The translations under genes were made by a program, and so were the position numbers. DNA of 64,000 nt, from assembly GCA_046484325.1 (NCBI GenBank), contig JAWOJB010000039.1:13596-77595 (forward strand), read 5' to 3'. This DNA is from JAWOJB01 sp046484325. GTDB taxonomy: Bacteria > Actinomycetota > Acidimicrobiia > Spongiisociales > ZC4RG35. Below are positions 43,639 through 50,911 of the stretch, in pieces; the stretch's first letter is position 1; each line of letters begins with the position of its first letter. The notes under the pieces are model-generated. The model was not told the DNA's origin, searched no databases, and saw nothing but the letters and a program-made list of their open reading frames with translations.

Positions 43639-44108
43639 TCTCGCCGCACGGTCTCGGTACCGTCCTTCATCGTCGAGGAGCTGGCGCGACACCTTGCCGA
43701 GCACGCCGACCCGTCCGGGCTGCTGTTCAGTGCGCCATCGGGTGGCCCCACTCGGCGAACGAACTTGCGACGTCGTATCTGGCTACCGGCCGTCCGAGGA
43801 TCCGTCAGCGAGCCCTGAACGTTTCATGACCTTCGGCACACCCACGCTGCGCCTGTTCATTGCGCAAGGAGAGCACCCGAAGGTGATCCAGGAGCGGCTC
43901 GGCCACGCCTCGATCAAGACCACCTTGACACCTACACCTCTTCGACGGCCTCGCGGCGGCCACTGCCGAGCGCCTGAACGCATCTTGGCGCGGTTCTCGC
44001 GTGGACATCGTGGACGCAGCGCGAACGCGGCGCCATCGAGCTTCCGGCCAGATGAGCGAATCCCCTTGCGTCGCAAGGGGATTCTTCAGTGGGCCCAGGT
44101 GGACTTGA
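43621..44108 (+). pseudogene. Decayed tyrosine recombinase (phage-type integrase), C-terminal part
   Basis: Collinear integrase blocks in shifting frames. SRRTVSVPSFIVEELARHLA and GLLFSAPSGGPTRRTNLRRR run to SEP and an in-frame TGA at 43816-43818. TFHDLRHTHAA follows in the same frame (catalytic Arg and His kept). A frameshift near 43850 leads to LFIAQGEHPKVIQERLGHAS and IKTTL. Small deletions near 43928-43935 remove the tyrosine-box glycine region, and HLFDGLAAATAERLNASWRG continues in the third frame. If repaired, the protein would end at 44108, just inside tRNA-Ile on the opposite strand. The N-terminal two-thirds are missing. Confidence 0.85.
44058..44084 (-). terminator. Strong hairpin downstream of tRNA-Ile
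   Basis: A near-perfect palindrome: 13-bp arms 44058-44070 and 44072-44084 (GAATCCCCTTGCG and complement) around a single T. It lies 6 bases past the 3' end of tRNA-Ile on its transcribed strand. No U-run follows, as is common in high-GC actinobacteria. It also falls inside the recombinase remnant. Confidence 0.65.
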
Positions 44109-44164
44109 ACCACCGACCTCATCCTTATCAGGGATGCGCTCTAACCGGGCTGAGCTATGGGCCC
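44091..44164 (-). tRNA. tRNA-Ile (GAT)
   Basis: 74 nt cloverleaf on the minus strand: acceptor GGGCCCA/TGGGCCC, D-arm AGCTCAGCCCGGTTAGAGC, anticodon loop CTGATAA (GAT), and T-arm GGTGGTTCAAGTCCACC. No encoded CCA. A TAGACT -10-like hexamer lies 24 bases upstream (44188-44193 on the minus strand). It matches the ileT position after gyrA in mycobacteria. A recombinase remnant abuts its 3' end, making it a likely integration site. Confidence 0.96.
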
Positions 44165-44486
44165 TGTACTGGTAGTCAAGGAAACAAAGTCTACAGGGGC
44201 TTCCGGGGCTTCTGGAATCTGTCGTAGAGAGGTACGACAGGCGCCGCAGCGCATCCAGGCGGGTACGCTCAACACCAGGGAGGGTCGTCGCCTTCGTTGT
44301 GGTTTGTCATGTTGCTCTGGCTGGAGTGGTGCAGGGGCCTACGTCGGGATCCAAGACGATGCCTCTCGGCATCCTCTTTAACGCAGGCTTAGTGGCGGTC
44401 CGACAGCGTGGTTGCGATGGGCGGAGACACAACGCTCGTTGCCGAGATGCTGGGTACTCCAGATTAGGTCCAAAGAGGTGGCCTAG
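44165..44486. other. Non-coding gap between tRNA-Ile and the BTAD regulator
   Basis: 322 bp. It holds the tRNA-Ile promoter at its left end and presumably the promoter of the 988-residue regulator at its right end; AAAGAGGTG shortly before the ATG is a weak Shine-Dalgarno. Base composition is visibly lower in GC than the core genes. I see no ORF, hairpin or repeat worth calling. Confidence 0.6.
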
Positions 44487-47453
44487 ATGGACACGATGCG
44501 GTACGCGATCCTGGGTCCGCTTGAGGTAACGCGGGCAGGGGTCCCGGTGCAGGTCAACGGACCGAAGCAGCGAGCCCTCCTAACTCTCCTGCTACTCCAC
44601 GCCAACGAGGTCGTGTCGACTGACAGGATCATCGAAGCTCTGTGGGGGCCCGATGTGGACGGGCGGGAGGTCGGAACACTGCGTGTCCACATCGCCAACC
44701 TGCGGAGAGCTCTCGAGCCAGGCCGGCGAAAGGGCGATGAGCCAGAGATGCTCGTCACTCATCCGCCTGGCTACTTGCTGCGTGTCGATGACGAAGGGAT
44801 CGACACGCAGCGTTTTGAGCGGCTTGGCTCCGAGGGCCGACGAACGGTTCAGGATGACCCGGGCTACGCGGCCGAGCTTCTCATAGAGGCCCTGGGCCTG
44901 TGGCGAGGCTCCGCTCTCCAAGACGTGCTCTACGAGGATTTTGCTCAGATCGACATCCAGCGGCTCGATGAGCTGCGGCTGTCGGCGGTGGAGAATCTCA
45001 ATGAGGCGCGGTTGGCCATGGGCGAACACGCGGATCTGGTCGGTGACCTGGAATCACAGGTTGCGGCCCATCCGCTCAGGGAACGTCTGTGGGGTCAATT
45101 GATGATCTCCCTATATCGCAGTGGCCGACAGGCCGAAGCCTTTGCTGCCCACCAGCGGCTGTCCGACATCCTTGGCCAGCACGGGTTGGTGCCTGGCCCC
45201 GGGTTGAAACTGCTCGAGGACCGGATCCTTGTCAACGACCCGAGCTTGATGACGCCAACCATGAGGATTGGACCTCATCGAGGGCCTCCTGCCGAACGGA
45301 CCAGGTTGATTGGCCGCAGCCGGGAACTAGCCCACCTCGAGTCACGACTCGATGGCGCACGGCTCCTCACGCTCACCGGATCGGGTGGAGTGGGAAAGAC
45401 TCGCCTTGCGCAGCGGCTCGCCTGGACCCTCGTAGATGAACATGCCGAGGTGTGGTGGGTGGAGCTGAGCGGACTCTCCGACCCGCAGATGATCCCGGAG
45501 CAGATCGCCGCTGCGGGTGGGTTGTCACAGGGACCGAACATAGAGACCGTGGACCTTCTGGTGAGACTGGCATCGGTGAGGGATCTGGTGATCGTCCTCG
45601 ACAACTGCGAACACCTCATCGACGCATCGGCCCGTATTGTGGACAGGCTGTTGGCCGAGTCGCCCGGTGTCCGATTCATTACCACAACACGCGAGCCTCT
45701 GCAGGTGGACGGCGAATTGGTCTGGCGTGTCTCGTCGCTGTCGGTCCCTGAGGTCAGGACTCCGCTGGACGAGATAGAGGGGTATCCCAGCGTCGAGCTC
45801 TTCCTGGAACACACCAGGTCAAGAGGCGGCGTCGTCTCACAATCGGAACTACCCGACGTCGCAGTCATCTGTCGGCGGCTCGATGGGATCCCGCTAGCCC
45901 TCGAGCTGGCGGCTGCTCGCGCAACGACCCTTAGCCCCGCCGAAATCAGCGAGCGTCTGGCTGACCGATTCTCGTTGCTGGAACGCAGCCGACGCACCGC
46001 GATTGCTCGACATCGAACACTCGAGGCGGCGATTGACTGGAGCTTCCAACTGTTGGATGAAGGGGATCGACGGCTGCTGACTCGATTGGCGGTGTTCGTC
46101 GCCGGCTTCGATCAAGCGGCTGCTCAGAAGGTCTGCGCGTACGAACCACTGACGACGGAGGATGTGGAAGTCGGGGTGGAGCGGCTTGTCGAGAAGTCGC
46201 TGATCGAACCAGCGCCGGGCCCTGATAGGGGCTTCCGGCTGACGGAGTCGATACAGGCGTTCGCCTGGGATCGTCTGGTAGATGACCCGGATCAGCTCGT
46301 GGTTCGACATCGGGATTGGGCGCTCAGTTTGGCTGTGGAAGGAGGGAGACAGATCCTCTGCGACGAAGGCACCTGGTTCCCCCGACTCGAAGCGGCACAT
46401 GAGGATCTACGAACCGCCTTCGACGAGTCGCTTCGCCGAGGCGATGTCGACGCCGCTCTCCGCCTTGGCGGCTCCATCGGTAGCTATCTCTTGTGGCGAC
46501 GCACCAACGAAGCACTGAAATTGTTGGAGCGAGCCATTCTCGCAGCCGACCAGGCTCCTCAAGCGGTGAGACCGTCGACAAGGGCTCTGGGCCTGCTAGC
46601 CATCGGCCCTTTCCTCTGCTACCACAACCGAGTTGAGGAGGGACACAGACGGCTGGCTGAGGCGGCTGAGATCTACAGAAAACTGGACCACAAGGCCGGG
46701 CTGATGTGGGTCCGCTATCAGCAGAGCTACTTTCCCGTCACTGGTGATCCAGCGGAGCCTCTGCGACATGGCCAAGCCGCCGCGGATTTGGCGCGGCAGA
46801 TTGCGGACCCGGTGTCACTGGCGCATATGCTCACCCGATTCGCCGAAACCAAACTGTCACGCCTCACTCGCAGCGATGTCAAAGCGTCGAGCGAACTGGA
46901 AGAGATCATCTCATTATGTGAAGAAGCCATGCGCTACTGCGAGAAACTGCCTAATCCCTACGCCGCGGGCATGACGAAGATCGTGCTGGGACATGCCCTC
47001 TCGATACAGGGGAACACCAACGAGGGATGGGCGTTGGTCGAGCAGGGCGTTCAGGAGCGTAACCGCTTCGCCCTTGGGATCCCTTGCGCATATGAGCTCA
47101 TATCGGCTGGCCATCTCGCCCATCGCCTCGGCTACGAGGATCGGTCCTCGACCTTGGTCCGAAGAGGTCTGGAATGTCTCAGTGAACTTGGGCTGATGGA
47201 CGCCACAAGACCAGCACTGCTCGGTGCTGCAGCGGTGCTTCGAAGGTCGGCGCCGAGCGTGGCTGCTCAGATTCTGGGAGCCGCAGAATGCGTCGAACCA
47301 TTGAAATACCACGTTTCGGTCCTCTTCGACGAAGGACAGGTCTTGGAACGGGTCCGCAGCGAACTCGGGAGCATCGAGCTCTCACAGGAGAGAGAGCAGG
47401 GGGCACGTTTGAGTCCTGAGGATGCGATCGGCCTCGCTCTGGCGCACATCTGA
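44487..47453 (+). CDS. AfsR/SARP-type regulator: wHTH-BTAD-NB-ARC-TPR
   Basis: 988 aa. Winged helix (about 5-100: ILGPLEVTRAGVPV, LRVHIANLRRALEP), BTAD (about 105-250), and an NB-ARC-type ATPase with Walker A GSGGVGKT (298-305), LVIVLDNCEH and DGIPLALELAAARA. A long helical TPR-like C-terminus runs from about 620 to 988. These proteins switch on specialised or stress genes when the ATPase module senses a signal; the target is unknown. It has clearly lower GC and more varied third positions than the neighbours, consistent with acquisition. It lies between tRNA-Ile and tRNA-Ala, beside recombinase remains. ATG 44487. Confidence 0.9.
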   Translation: MDTMRYAILGPLEVTRAGVPVQVNGPKQRALLTLLLLHANEVVSTDRIIEALWGPDVDGREVGTLRVHIANLRRALEPGRRKGDEPEMLVTHPPGYLLRVDDEGIDTQRFERLGSEGRRTVQDDPGYAAELLIEALGLWRGSALQDVLYEDFAQIDIQRLDELRLSAVENLNEARLAMGEHADLVGDLESQVAAHPLRERLWGQLMISLYRSGRQAEAFAAHQRLSDILGQHGLVPGPGLKLLEDRILVNDPSLMTPTMRIGPHRGPPAERTRLIGRSRELAHLESRLDGARLLTLTGSGGVGKTRLAQRLAWTLVDEHAEVWWVELSGLSDPQMIPEQIAAAGGLSQGPNIETVDLLVRLASVRDLVIVLDNCEHLIDASARIVDRLLAESPGVRFITTTREPLQVDGELVWRVSSLSVPEVRTPLDEIEGYPSVELFLEHTRSRGGVVSQSELPDVAVICRRLDGIPLALELAAARATTLSPAEISERLADRFSLLERSRRTAIARHRTLEAAIDWSFQLLDEGDRRLLTRLAVFVAGFDQAAAQKVCAYEPLTTEDVEVGVERLVEKSLIEPAPGPDRGFRLTESIQAFAWDRLVDDPDQLVVRHRDWALSLAVEGGRQILCDEGTWFPRLEAAHEDLRTAFDESLRRGDVDAALRLGGSIGSYLLWRRTNEALKLLERAILAADQAPQAVRPSTRALGLLAIGPFLCYHNRVEEGHRRLAEAAEIYRKLDHKAGLMWVRYQQSYFPVTGDPAEPLRHGQAAADLARQIADPVSLAHMLTRFAETKLSRLTRSDVKASSELEEIISLCEEAMRYCEKLPNPYAAGMTKIVLGHALSIQGNTNEGWALVEQGVQERNRFALGIPCAYELISAGHLAHRLGYEDRSSTLVRRGLECLSELGLMDATRPALLGAAAVLRRSAPSVAAQILGAAECVEPLKYHVSVLFDEGQVLERVRSELGSIELSQEREQGARLSPEDAIGLALAHI

Positions 47454-47613
47454 GTCAAGTCTTCAAGGGATGTGTCGCCCTGGGTTGACAACGTCAGGGG
47501 CCGCCGCGAGATCGCGAAACCGCTCATGGACGTCAGCAGTCGCCCCCGGGCGTGGTCCGGGCAGAGGGGCCGCCCGAGCTCGAGCGCGATCCGACCACAC
47601 TTGCACGAGCCGC

Positions 47614-47639
47614 GGGGGCGGCTTCGAGTCGCCGCCCCC
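47614..47639. terminator. Bidirectional terminator hairpin between convergent genes
   Basis: A 9-bp stem, GGGGGCGGC (47614-47622) and GCCGCCCCC (47631-47639), with an 8-nt loop. It lies between the 3' ends of the large BTAD regulator and the DGSF-repeat protein gene, serving either strand. Confidence 0.65.
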
Positions 47640-47658
47640 ATGCCCGTCTCTCTCCCCT

Positions 47659-48012
47659 CTAGCCGGTCGCCCGCTCCTGGATCTGCTGGAAGCGGAGCAT
47701 CTCGGCGTACTCGAAGGAGCCATCCGGGGGCAGCGGGTTGAGCGTCTGCATCCGGATGAGCTCCGCCGCCTCGAACGAGCCGTCTGACGGCAGCGGGTCG
47801 AGCGCCTCCATCCGCATGGCCTCGGCGACCTGGAAGGAGCCATCGGTGTCGGTGACCTGCGCCGACGGGGCGACCATCCAGACCACCAGGCCCACCACGA
47901 GCAACACGAGGGCGAACCCGAGCCACTGGATCCACGGCACCAGTCCGCTGGGCCGGGGCGGGGCCTCTGGAGGCCGCTCGATGACCTGCTCACGTTGCTG
48001 GACCTGTGTCAC
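47659..48012 (-). CDS. Single-pass membrane protein with three exact 20-residue repeats
   Basis: 117 aa, no family recognised. A cytosolic Pro/Gln-rich N-terminus (1-23) leads to one TM helix (about 25-48, VPWIQWLGFALVLLVVGLVV). Then come three tandem repeats with period exactly 20, starting at Asp57, Asp77 and Asp97, pattern DGSFxxAExxRMxxLxPLP. The protein ends just after the third copy. Start chosen at GTG 48012 because AAGGAGGTGGACC sits directly before it. It is divergent from the small BTAD regulator (96-bp gap), which may control it. It could be an exported repeat peptide, an adaptor or a propeptide-like structure; no function can be assigned. Confidence 0.78.
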   Translation of the reverse strand: MTQVQQREQVIERPPEAPPRPSGLVPWIQWLGFALVLLVVGLVVWMVAPSAQVTDTDGSFQVAEAMRMEALDPLPSDGSFEAAELIRMQTLNPLPPDGSFEYAEMLRFQQIQERATG

Positions 48013-48108
48013 GGTCCACCTCCTTCGATGACCCACCATGACACCGGTCGCATTCGGTTCGTTGAGGACGCGCTGATGGAACCCTGACCAACTCCCCTGG
48101 ATGGCCCC

Positions 48109-48909
48109 ATGCAAGAGATCCACACTGAGGAAGATCAGGTGGTGACGGTGGAATCACGGCCCCGGATCCTGGTGCTCGGGCCGCCGGCGGTGGTGGTCGA
48201 CGACCGGCTTGTGTCGGCGGGGGGAGGGCGCGCTCGGGCGCTGCTCGCCGCCCTCGTCCTCGGCGTCAACCACACCGTGTCGCCCGACCGGCTGATCGAC
48301 GTGGTGTGGGGCGATCGGGCGCCTGGCGCCGCCACCAACGCCCTCCAGTCGCACGTCTCGCATCTGCGCCGCCTGCTCGGTCCCGGCTCGATCGAGGCCC
48401 ACGAGCACGGGTATCTGCTGCGGGCAACCTGTGAGGAGATCGACGCCTGCGTCTTCGAGCATCTCGTCGAGGACGCGGCGGAGGTGCAAGGCCAGGACCC
48501 GGCCTCAGCCAGGTCGATGGTGCGACGGGCACTGTCGCTGTGGCGGGGAGAGGCGTTCGGGGAGCTGGGCCCCGTCGAGCCGTTCCATCTCGAGGCGCTC
48601 CGTCTGGACGAGTTGCGCCGGACCGCGGCCGAGATCGAGCTGGTCGCCGAGGTGGCGCTCGGAGAGCGGGTTCGAGCAGTGGCCCAGCTCCGGGCGGCCC
48701 TCGCCGCCGACCCGTACCGGGAGAACCTGTGGACGCTGCTGGTCGAGGCGCTGGCGGCCGACGGCCGCCGGGCGGAGGCGCTGGCGGCCTGGGACGGGTA
48801 TGCGGCCGCGCTGGCGGCACTCGGCCTGGCACCTTCGGCCCCGATGCGACACCTGCTGGATCAGATCGTCGGGCCCGGGGCGTGCTTCCTCCGTCGTGAC
48901 CAACGTTGA
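48109..48909 (+). CDS. Short SARP-type regulator (wHTH-BTAD only)
   Basis: 266 aa. Winged helix (PRILVLGPPAVVVDD, then LIDVVWGDRAPGAATNALQS and HVSHLRRLLG) followed by BTAD (FEHLVEDAAEVQGQDPASAR, LRAALAADPYRENLWTLLVE). No ATPase, so it resembles small pathway-specific SARPs. Annotated from ATG 48109; GTG at 48139, 48142 or 48151 would also give the family core, and 48151 has AGGTGGTGA upstream. The divergent neighbour is the DGSF-repeat membrane protein, its most obvious candidate target. An 18-bp hairpin terminator closes the gene. Confidence 0.85.
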   Translation: MQEIHTEEDQVVTVESRPRILVLGPPAVVVDDRLVSAGGGRARALLAALVLGVNHTVSPDRLIDVVWGDRAPGAATNALQSHVSHLRRLLGPGSIEAHEHGYLLRATCEEIDACVFEHLVEDAAEVQGQDPASARSMVRRALSLWRGEAFGELGPVEPFHLEALRLDELRRTAAEIELVAEVALGERVRAVAQLRAALAADPYRENLWTLLVEALAADGRRAEALAAWDGYAAALAALGLAPSAPMRHLLDQIVGPGACFLRRDQR

Positions 48910-48944
48910 GCAACGGCGTGGGCACAGCCCACGCCGTTGCTCAA
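48906..48944. terminator. 18-bp perfect hairpin between BTAD gene and tRNA-Ala
   Basis: Arms 48906-48923 and 48927-48944 are perfectly complementary over 18 bp with a 3-nt ACA loop. The left arm includes the BTAD stop codon (TGA 48907-48909). It ends TTGCTCAATG. It suits termination in both directions, for the regulator on plus and tRNA-Ala on minus. Confidence 0.82.
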
Positions 48945-48959
48945 TGATCGGAGCGGCCG

Positions 48960-49032
48960 TGGAGCTGAGGGGATTCGAACCCCTGACCCCCTGCTTGCAA
49001 AGCAGGTGCTCTGCCAACTGAGCTACAGCCCC
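48960..49032 (-). tRNA. tRNA-Ala (TGC)
   Basis: 73 nt on the minus strand: acceptor GGGGCTG/CAGCTCC with discriminator A, D-arm AGCTCAGTTGGCAGAGC, anticodon loop TTTGCAA (TGC), and T-arm AGGGGTTCGAATCCCCT. No encoded CCA. A good -10, TATCAT (49044-49049 on minus), lies 11 bases upstream. Normally adjacent to tRNA-Ile after gyrA; here about 4.8 kb away. Confidence 0.96.
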
Positions 49033-49125
49033 GTCACCCCGGCATGATACGGGCACCGGTGGCCGGGCCACCGTGCCGGGGACACGGGCCCGTCGCTAAC
49101 GTGCTGTGGATCGGAGAGGAGCACC

Positions 49126-49983
49126 ATGGCGCGGTGGGATCGCCTGCGGAGCCGAGGCAACATCGAGGACCGTCGCGGGATGGGCGGCCCGATGGTGGCG
49201 GCCGGGGGCGTCGGGGGGATCGGCATCCTCGTCCTGCTGCTTATGACCTTCCTGGGCGGCGGCGCCGGCGACCTCGACCAGGTGCTCGGCCAGCTCCAGG
49301 GCGCCCAGGCTCCGCAGGGCGGGGTGCAGGCCGAGGAGTTCCGGGGCGAGGACGACTACGAGGTGTTCGCCTCCACCGTGTTGGGGTCGGCCGACGACGC
49401 CTGGCGGGCCATCTTCGCCTCTAACGGGCTGGAGTACTCCGAGCCACGGCTCGTGCTCTTCCGGGGCCAGACCCAGTCGGGCTGTGGCGGGGCGAACTCG
49501 GCCACCGGGCCTCACTACTGCCCGCTCGACCGGACGATCTACCTCGACGAAACCTTCTTCGACGAGCTGGTCCGGCGGTTCGGGGCCCAGGGTGGCGACG
49601 TCGCCGAGGCCTACGTGATCGCCCACGAGGTCGGCCACCACGTCCAGAACGAGCTCGGCATCCTGGAGCAGGTCCAGCAGGTGCAGCGGTCGACCGGCTC
49701 CCAGGCCGAGGCCAACGAGCTCTCGGTCAAGCTCGAGCTGCAGGCAGACTGCTTCGCCGGTATCTGGGCCCACTCGATCCGGGACCTGGGGGTGTTCCTG
49801 CCCGGTGAGATCGAGGAGGCGATCGACGCCGCCGAGGCGGTGGGCGACGACCGGATCCAGGAGACCACCCAGGGCCGCATCACCCCCGAGAACTGGACCC
49901 ACGGCTCCTCCGAACAGCGGGTCGAGTGGTTCACCATCGGGTATGAGACCGGGGACCCGTCCCGGTGCGACACGTTCGGCTAG
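49126..49983 (+). CDS. YpfJ-family neutral zinc metallopeptidase
   Basis: 285 aa. An N-terminal basic stretch and one TM helix (about 22-44, MVAAGGVGGIGILVLLLMTF) lead to an extracytoplasmic domain. It has TQSGCGGANSATGPHYCPLD, YLDETFFDELVRRFG, zinc motif AYVIAHEVGHHVQ (HExxH), ELQADCFAGIWAHS, and WFTIGYETGDPSRCDTF at the end. Family YpfJ/DUF2342-unlike neutral zinc peptidase; role unknown. An upstream GGAGAGGAGC serves the ATG at 49126. Confidence 0.92.
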   Translation: MARWDRLRSRGNIEDRRGMGGPMVAAGGVGGIGILVLLLMTFLGGGAGDLDQVLGQLQGAQAPQGGVQAEEFRGEDDYEVFASTVLGSADDAWRAIFASNGLEYSEPRLVLFRGQTQSGCGGANSATGPHYCPLDRTIYLDETFFDELVRRFGAQGGDVAEAYVIAHEVGHHVQNELGILEQVQQVQRSTGSQAEANELSVKLELQADCFAGIWAHSIRDLGVFLPGEIEEAIDAAEAVGDDRIQETTQGRITPENWTHGSSEQRVEWFTIGYETGDPSRCDTFG

Positions 49984-49986
49984 GTC

Positions 49987-50265
49987 TCAGCGGCCGTCCC
50001 GCACCACGCCTTGGAGCTCGGTGGGGACGAGCTCGCACTTCCAGGTGGCGAGATCCCGGTCGGAGGGGACGGTGGGGACGTGGATCTCGCCCGCGATGAT
50101 CCTTCGCCGCCACTCCTCGAGCTCGGGGACGAGGTGGTCGACGAAGCCCCCGCTGCGGGAGTAGTCGAGGCCGCCGGCAGCCAGGTCGAGCACGTGCGTG
50201 CCGGCCTGGAGGCGGCCGCTCGCCCAGTCGACGATGCTCGTGTACACGGCCGCAGCGTCGGACAT
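49987..50265 (-). pseudogene. Orphan C-terminal fragment resembling a BMP-family substrate-binding protein
   Basis: 92 codons. AAVYTSIVDWASGRLQAGTHV, then a glycine-containing stretch and VPELEEWRRRIIAGEIHVPT, resemble the last 90 residues of BMP/PnrA nucleoside-binding lipoproteins (DGTFKGGxYVGxLxxGGVGL, IIAGxIxV). Normal members are about 350 aa with a lipobox; nothing of the front part is found upstream. The ORF has an ATG and could be translated, but is more likely debris. It converges on the YpfJ gene, 3 bp apart. Confidence 0.55.
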
Positions 50266-50311
50266 CGCCCTTCAGAGGCGCCCGCGGAGGCTCTAGGTCC
50301 GCTCTAGACAA

Positions 50312-50354
50312 CATTGGGCAACCACGAGGCCTCTGCCCTCGTATCTGCTCAATG
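50312..50354 (-). terminator. Hairpin downstream of the deazaflavin-dependent reductase gene
   Basis: Outer stem CATTGGGCA/TGCTCAATG (one G-U pair), a symmetric 3x3 internal loop, inner stem ACGAGG/CCTCGT and a 7-nt loop. It lies 17 bases past the 3' end of the minus-strand gene ending at 50371 and before the BMP fragment, so a terminator is the simplest reading. Confidence 0.5.
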
Positions 50355-50370
50355 AACGGGGGGCGAGGGC

Positions 50371-50796
50371 TCAGCCGCCGGCCGGGTCGAGGAAGACCAC
50401 CGGGATCTGGCGGTCGGTGCGCTCCTCGTACCCGGCATACCCGTCGTAGGCCGCCACGACCCTCGGCCACCATGTCGCCCGCTCCTCGGGGGAGGCAGTG
50501 CGGGCAACCACCGGGAACCGACGTGATCGGACCTGCACCGTGGCGAGCGGCTCGGCGGCGAGGTTCAGATACCAGTGGGGGTGGTCGGGCTTGCCTCCCC
50601 ACGAGGCGACCACGACCAGACGCTCGCCGTTGGCGAGGTAGAGGAGGGGAACGGTGTGCGGCCGGCCCGAATGTCGGCCGGTCGTGGTGAGCAGGAGCAT
50701 GTCGTTGTCGACCAATCGGCGCCCGACCATTCCCCCGGTCAACCGGTACAACCACACGTGGATCCGGGAGAGGCGGCGGGCGGTGCCGGTACGCAT
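50371..50796 (-). CDS. Deazaflavin (F420)-dependent nitroreductase family protein
   Basis: 141 aa split-barrel protein of the Ddn family: LLLTTTGRHSGRPHTVPLLY is the F420-phosphate-binding signature, followed by RLVVVASWGGKPDHPHWYLNL. Homologues use F420H2 (or bind heme/fatty acids) and reduce quinones or nitro compounds; substrate unknown. It suggests the organism makes F420, as most actinobacteria do (inference). ATG 50796; a GTG directly before it is the alternative start. Confidence 0.87.
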   Translation of the reverse strand: MRTGTARRLSRIHVWLYRLTGGMVGRRLVDNDMLLLTTTGRHSGRPHTVPLLYLANGERLVVVASWGGKPDHPHWYLNLAAEPLATVQVRSRRFPVVARTASPEERATWWPRVVAAYDGYAGYEERTDRQIPVVFLDPAGG

Positions 50797-50911
50797 CACC
50801 CGAGTCTGGCCGACCGGCCTCTCCCCGGCACGGACCGCGTAGGATCAGTAGCCGGAATCGTCAGCTCGTGCGATCGGTTACAGCAGTGAGCCGCAGAAGG
50901 AGTAGAGGCCG

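Noticed and set aside
43489..43818. Independent 109-codon gene overlapping the ATPase remnant
   Set aside because: Only its second half is meaningful (recombinase block); the first half is an out-of-frame read of the ATPase, so it is treated as part of the recombinase pseudogene.
44157..44381. 74-codon ORF after tRNA-Ile
   Set aside because: Starts inside the tRNA on the other strand and has no coding-like composition or family match.
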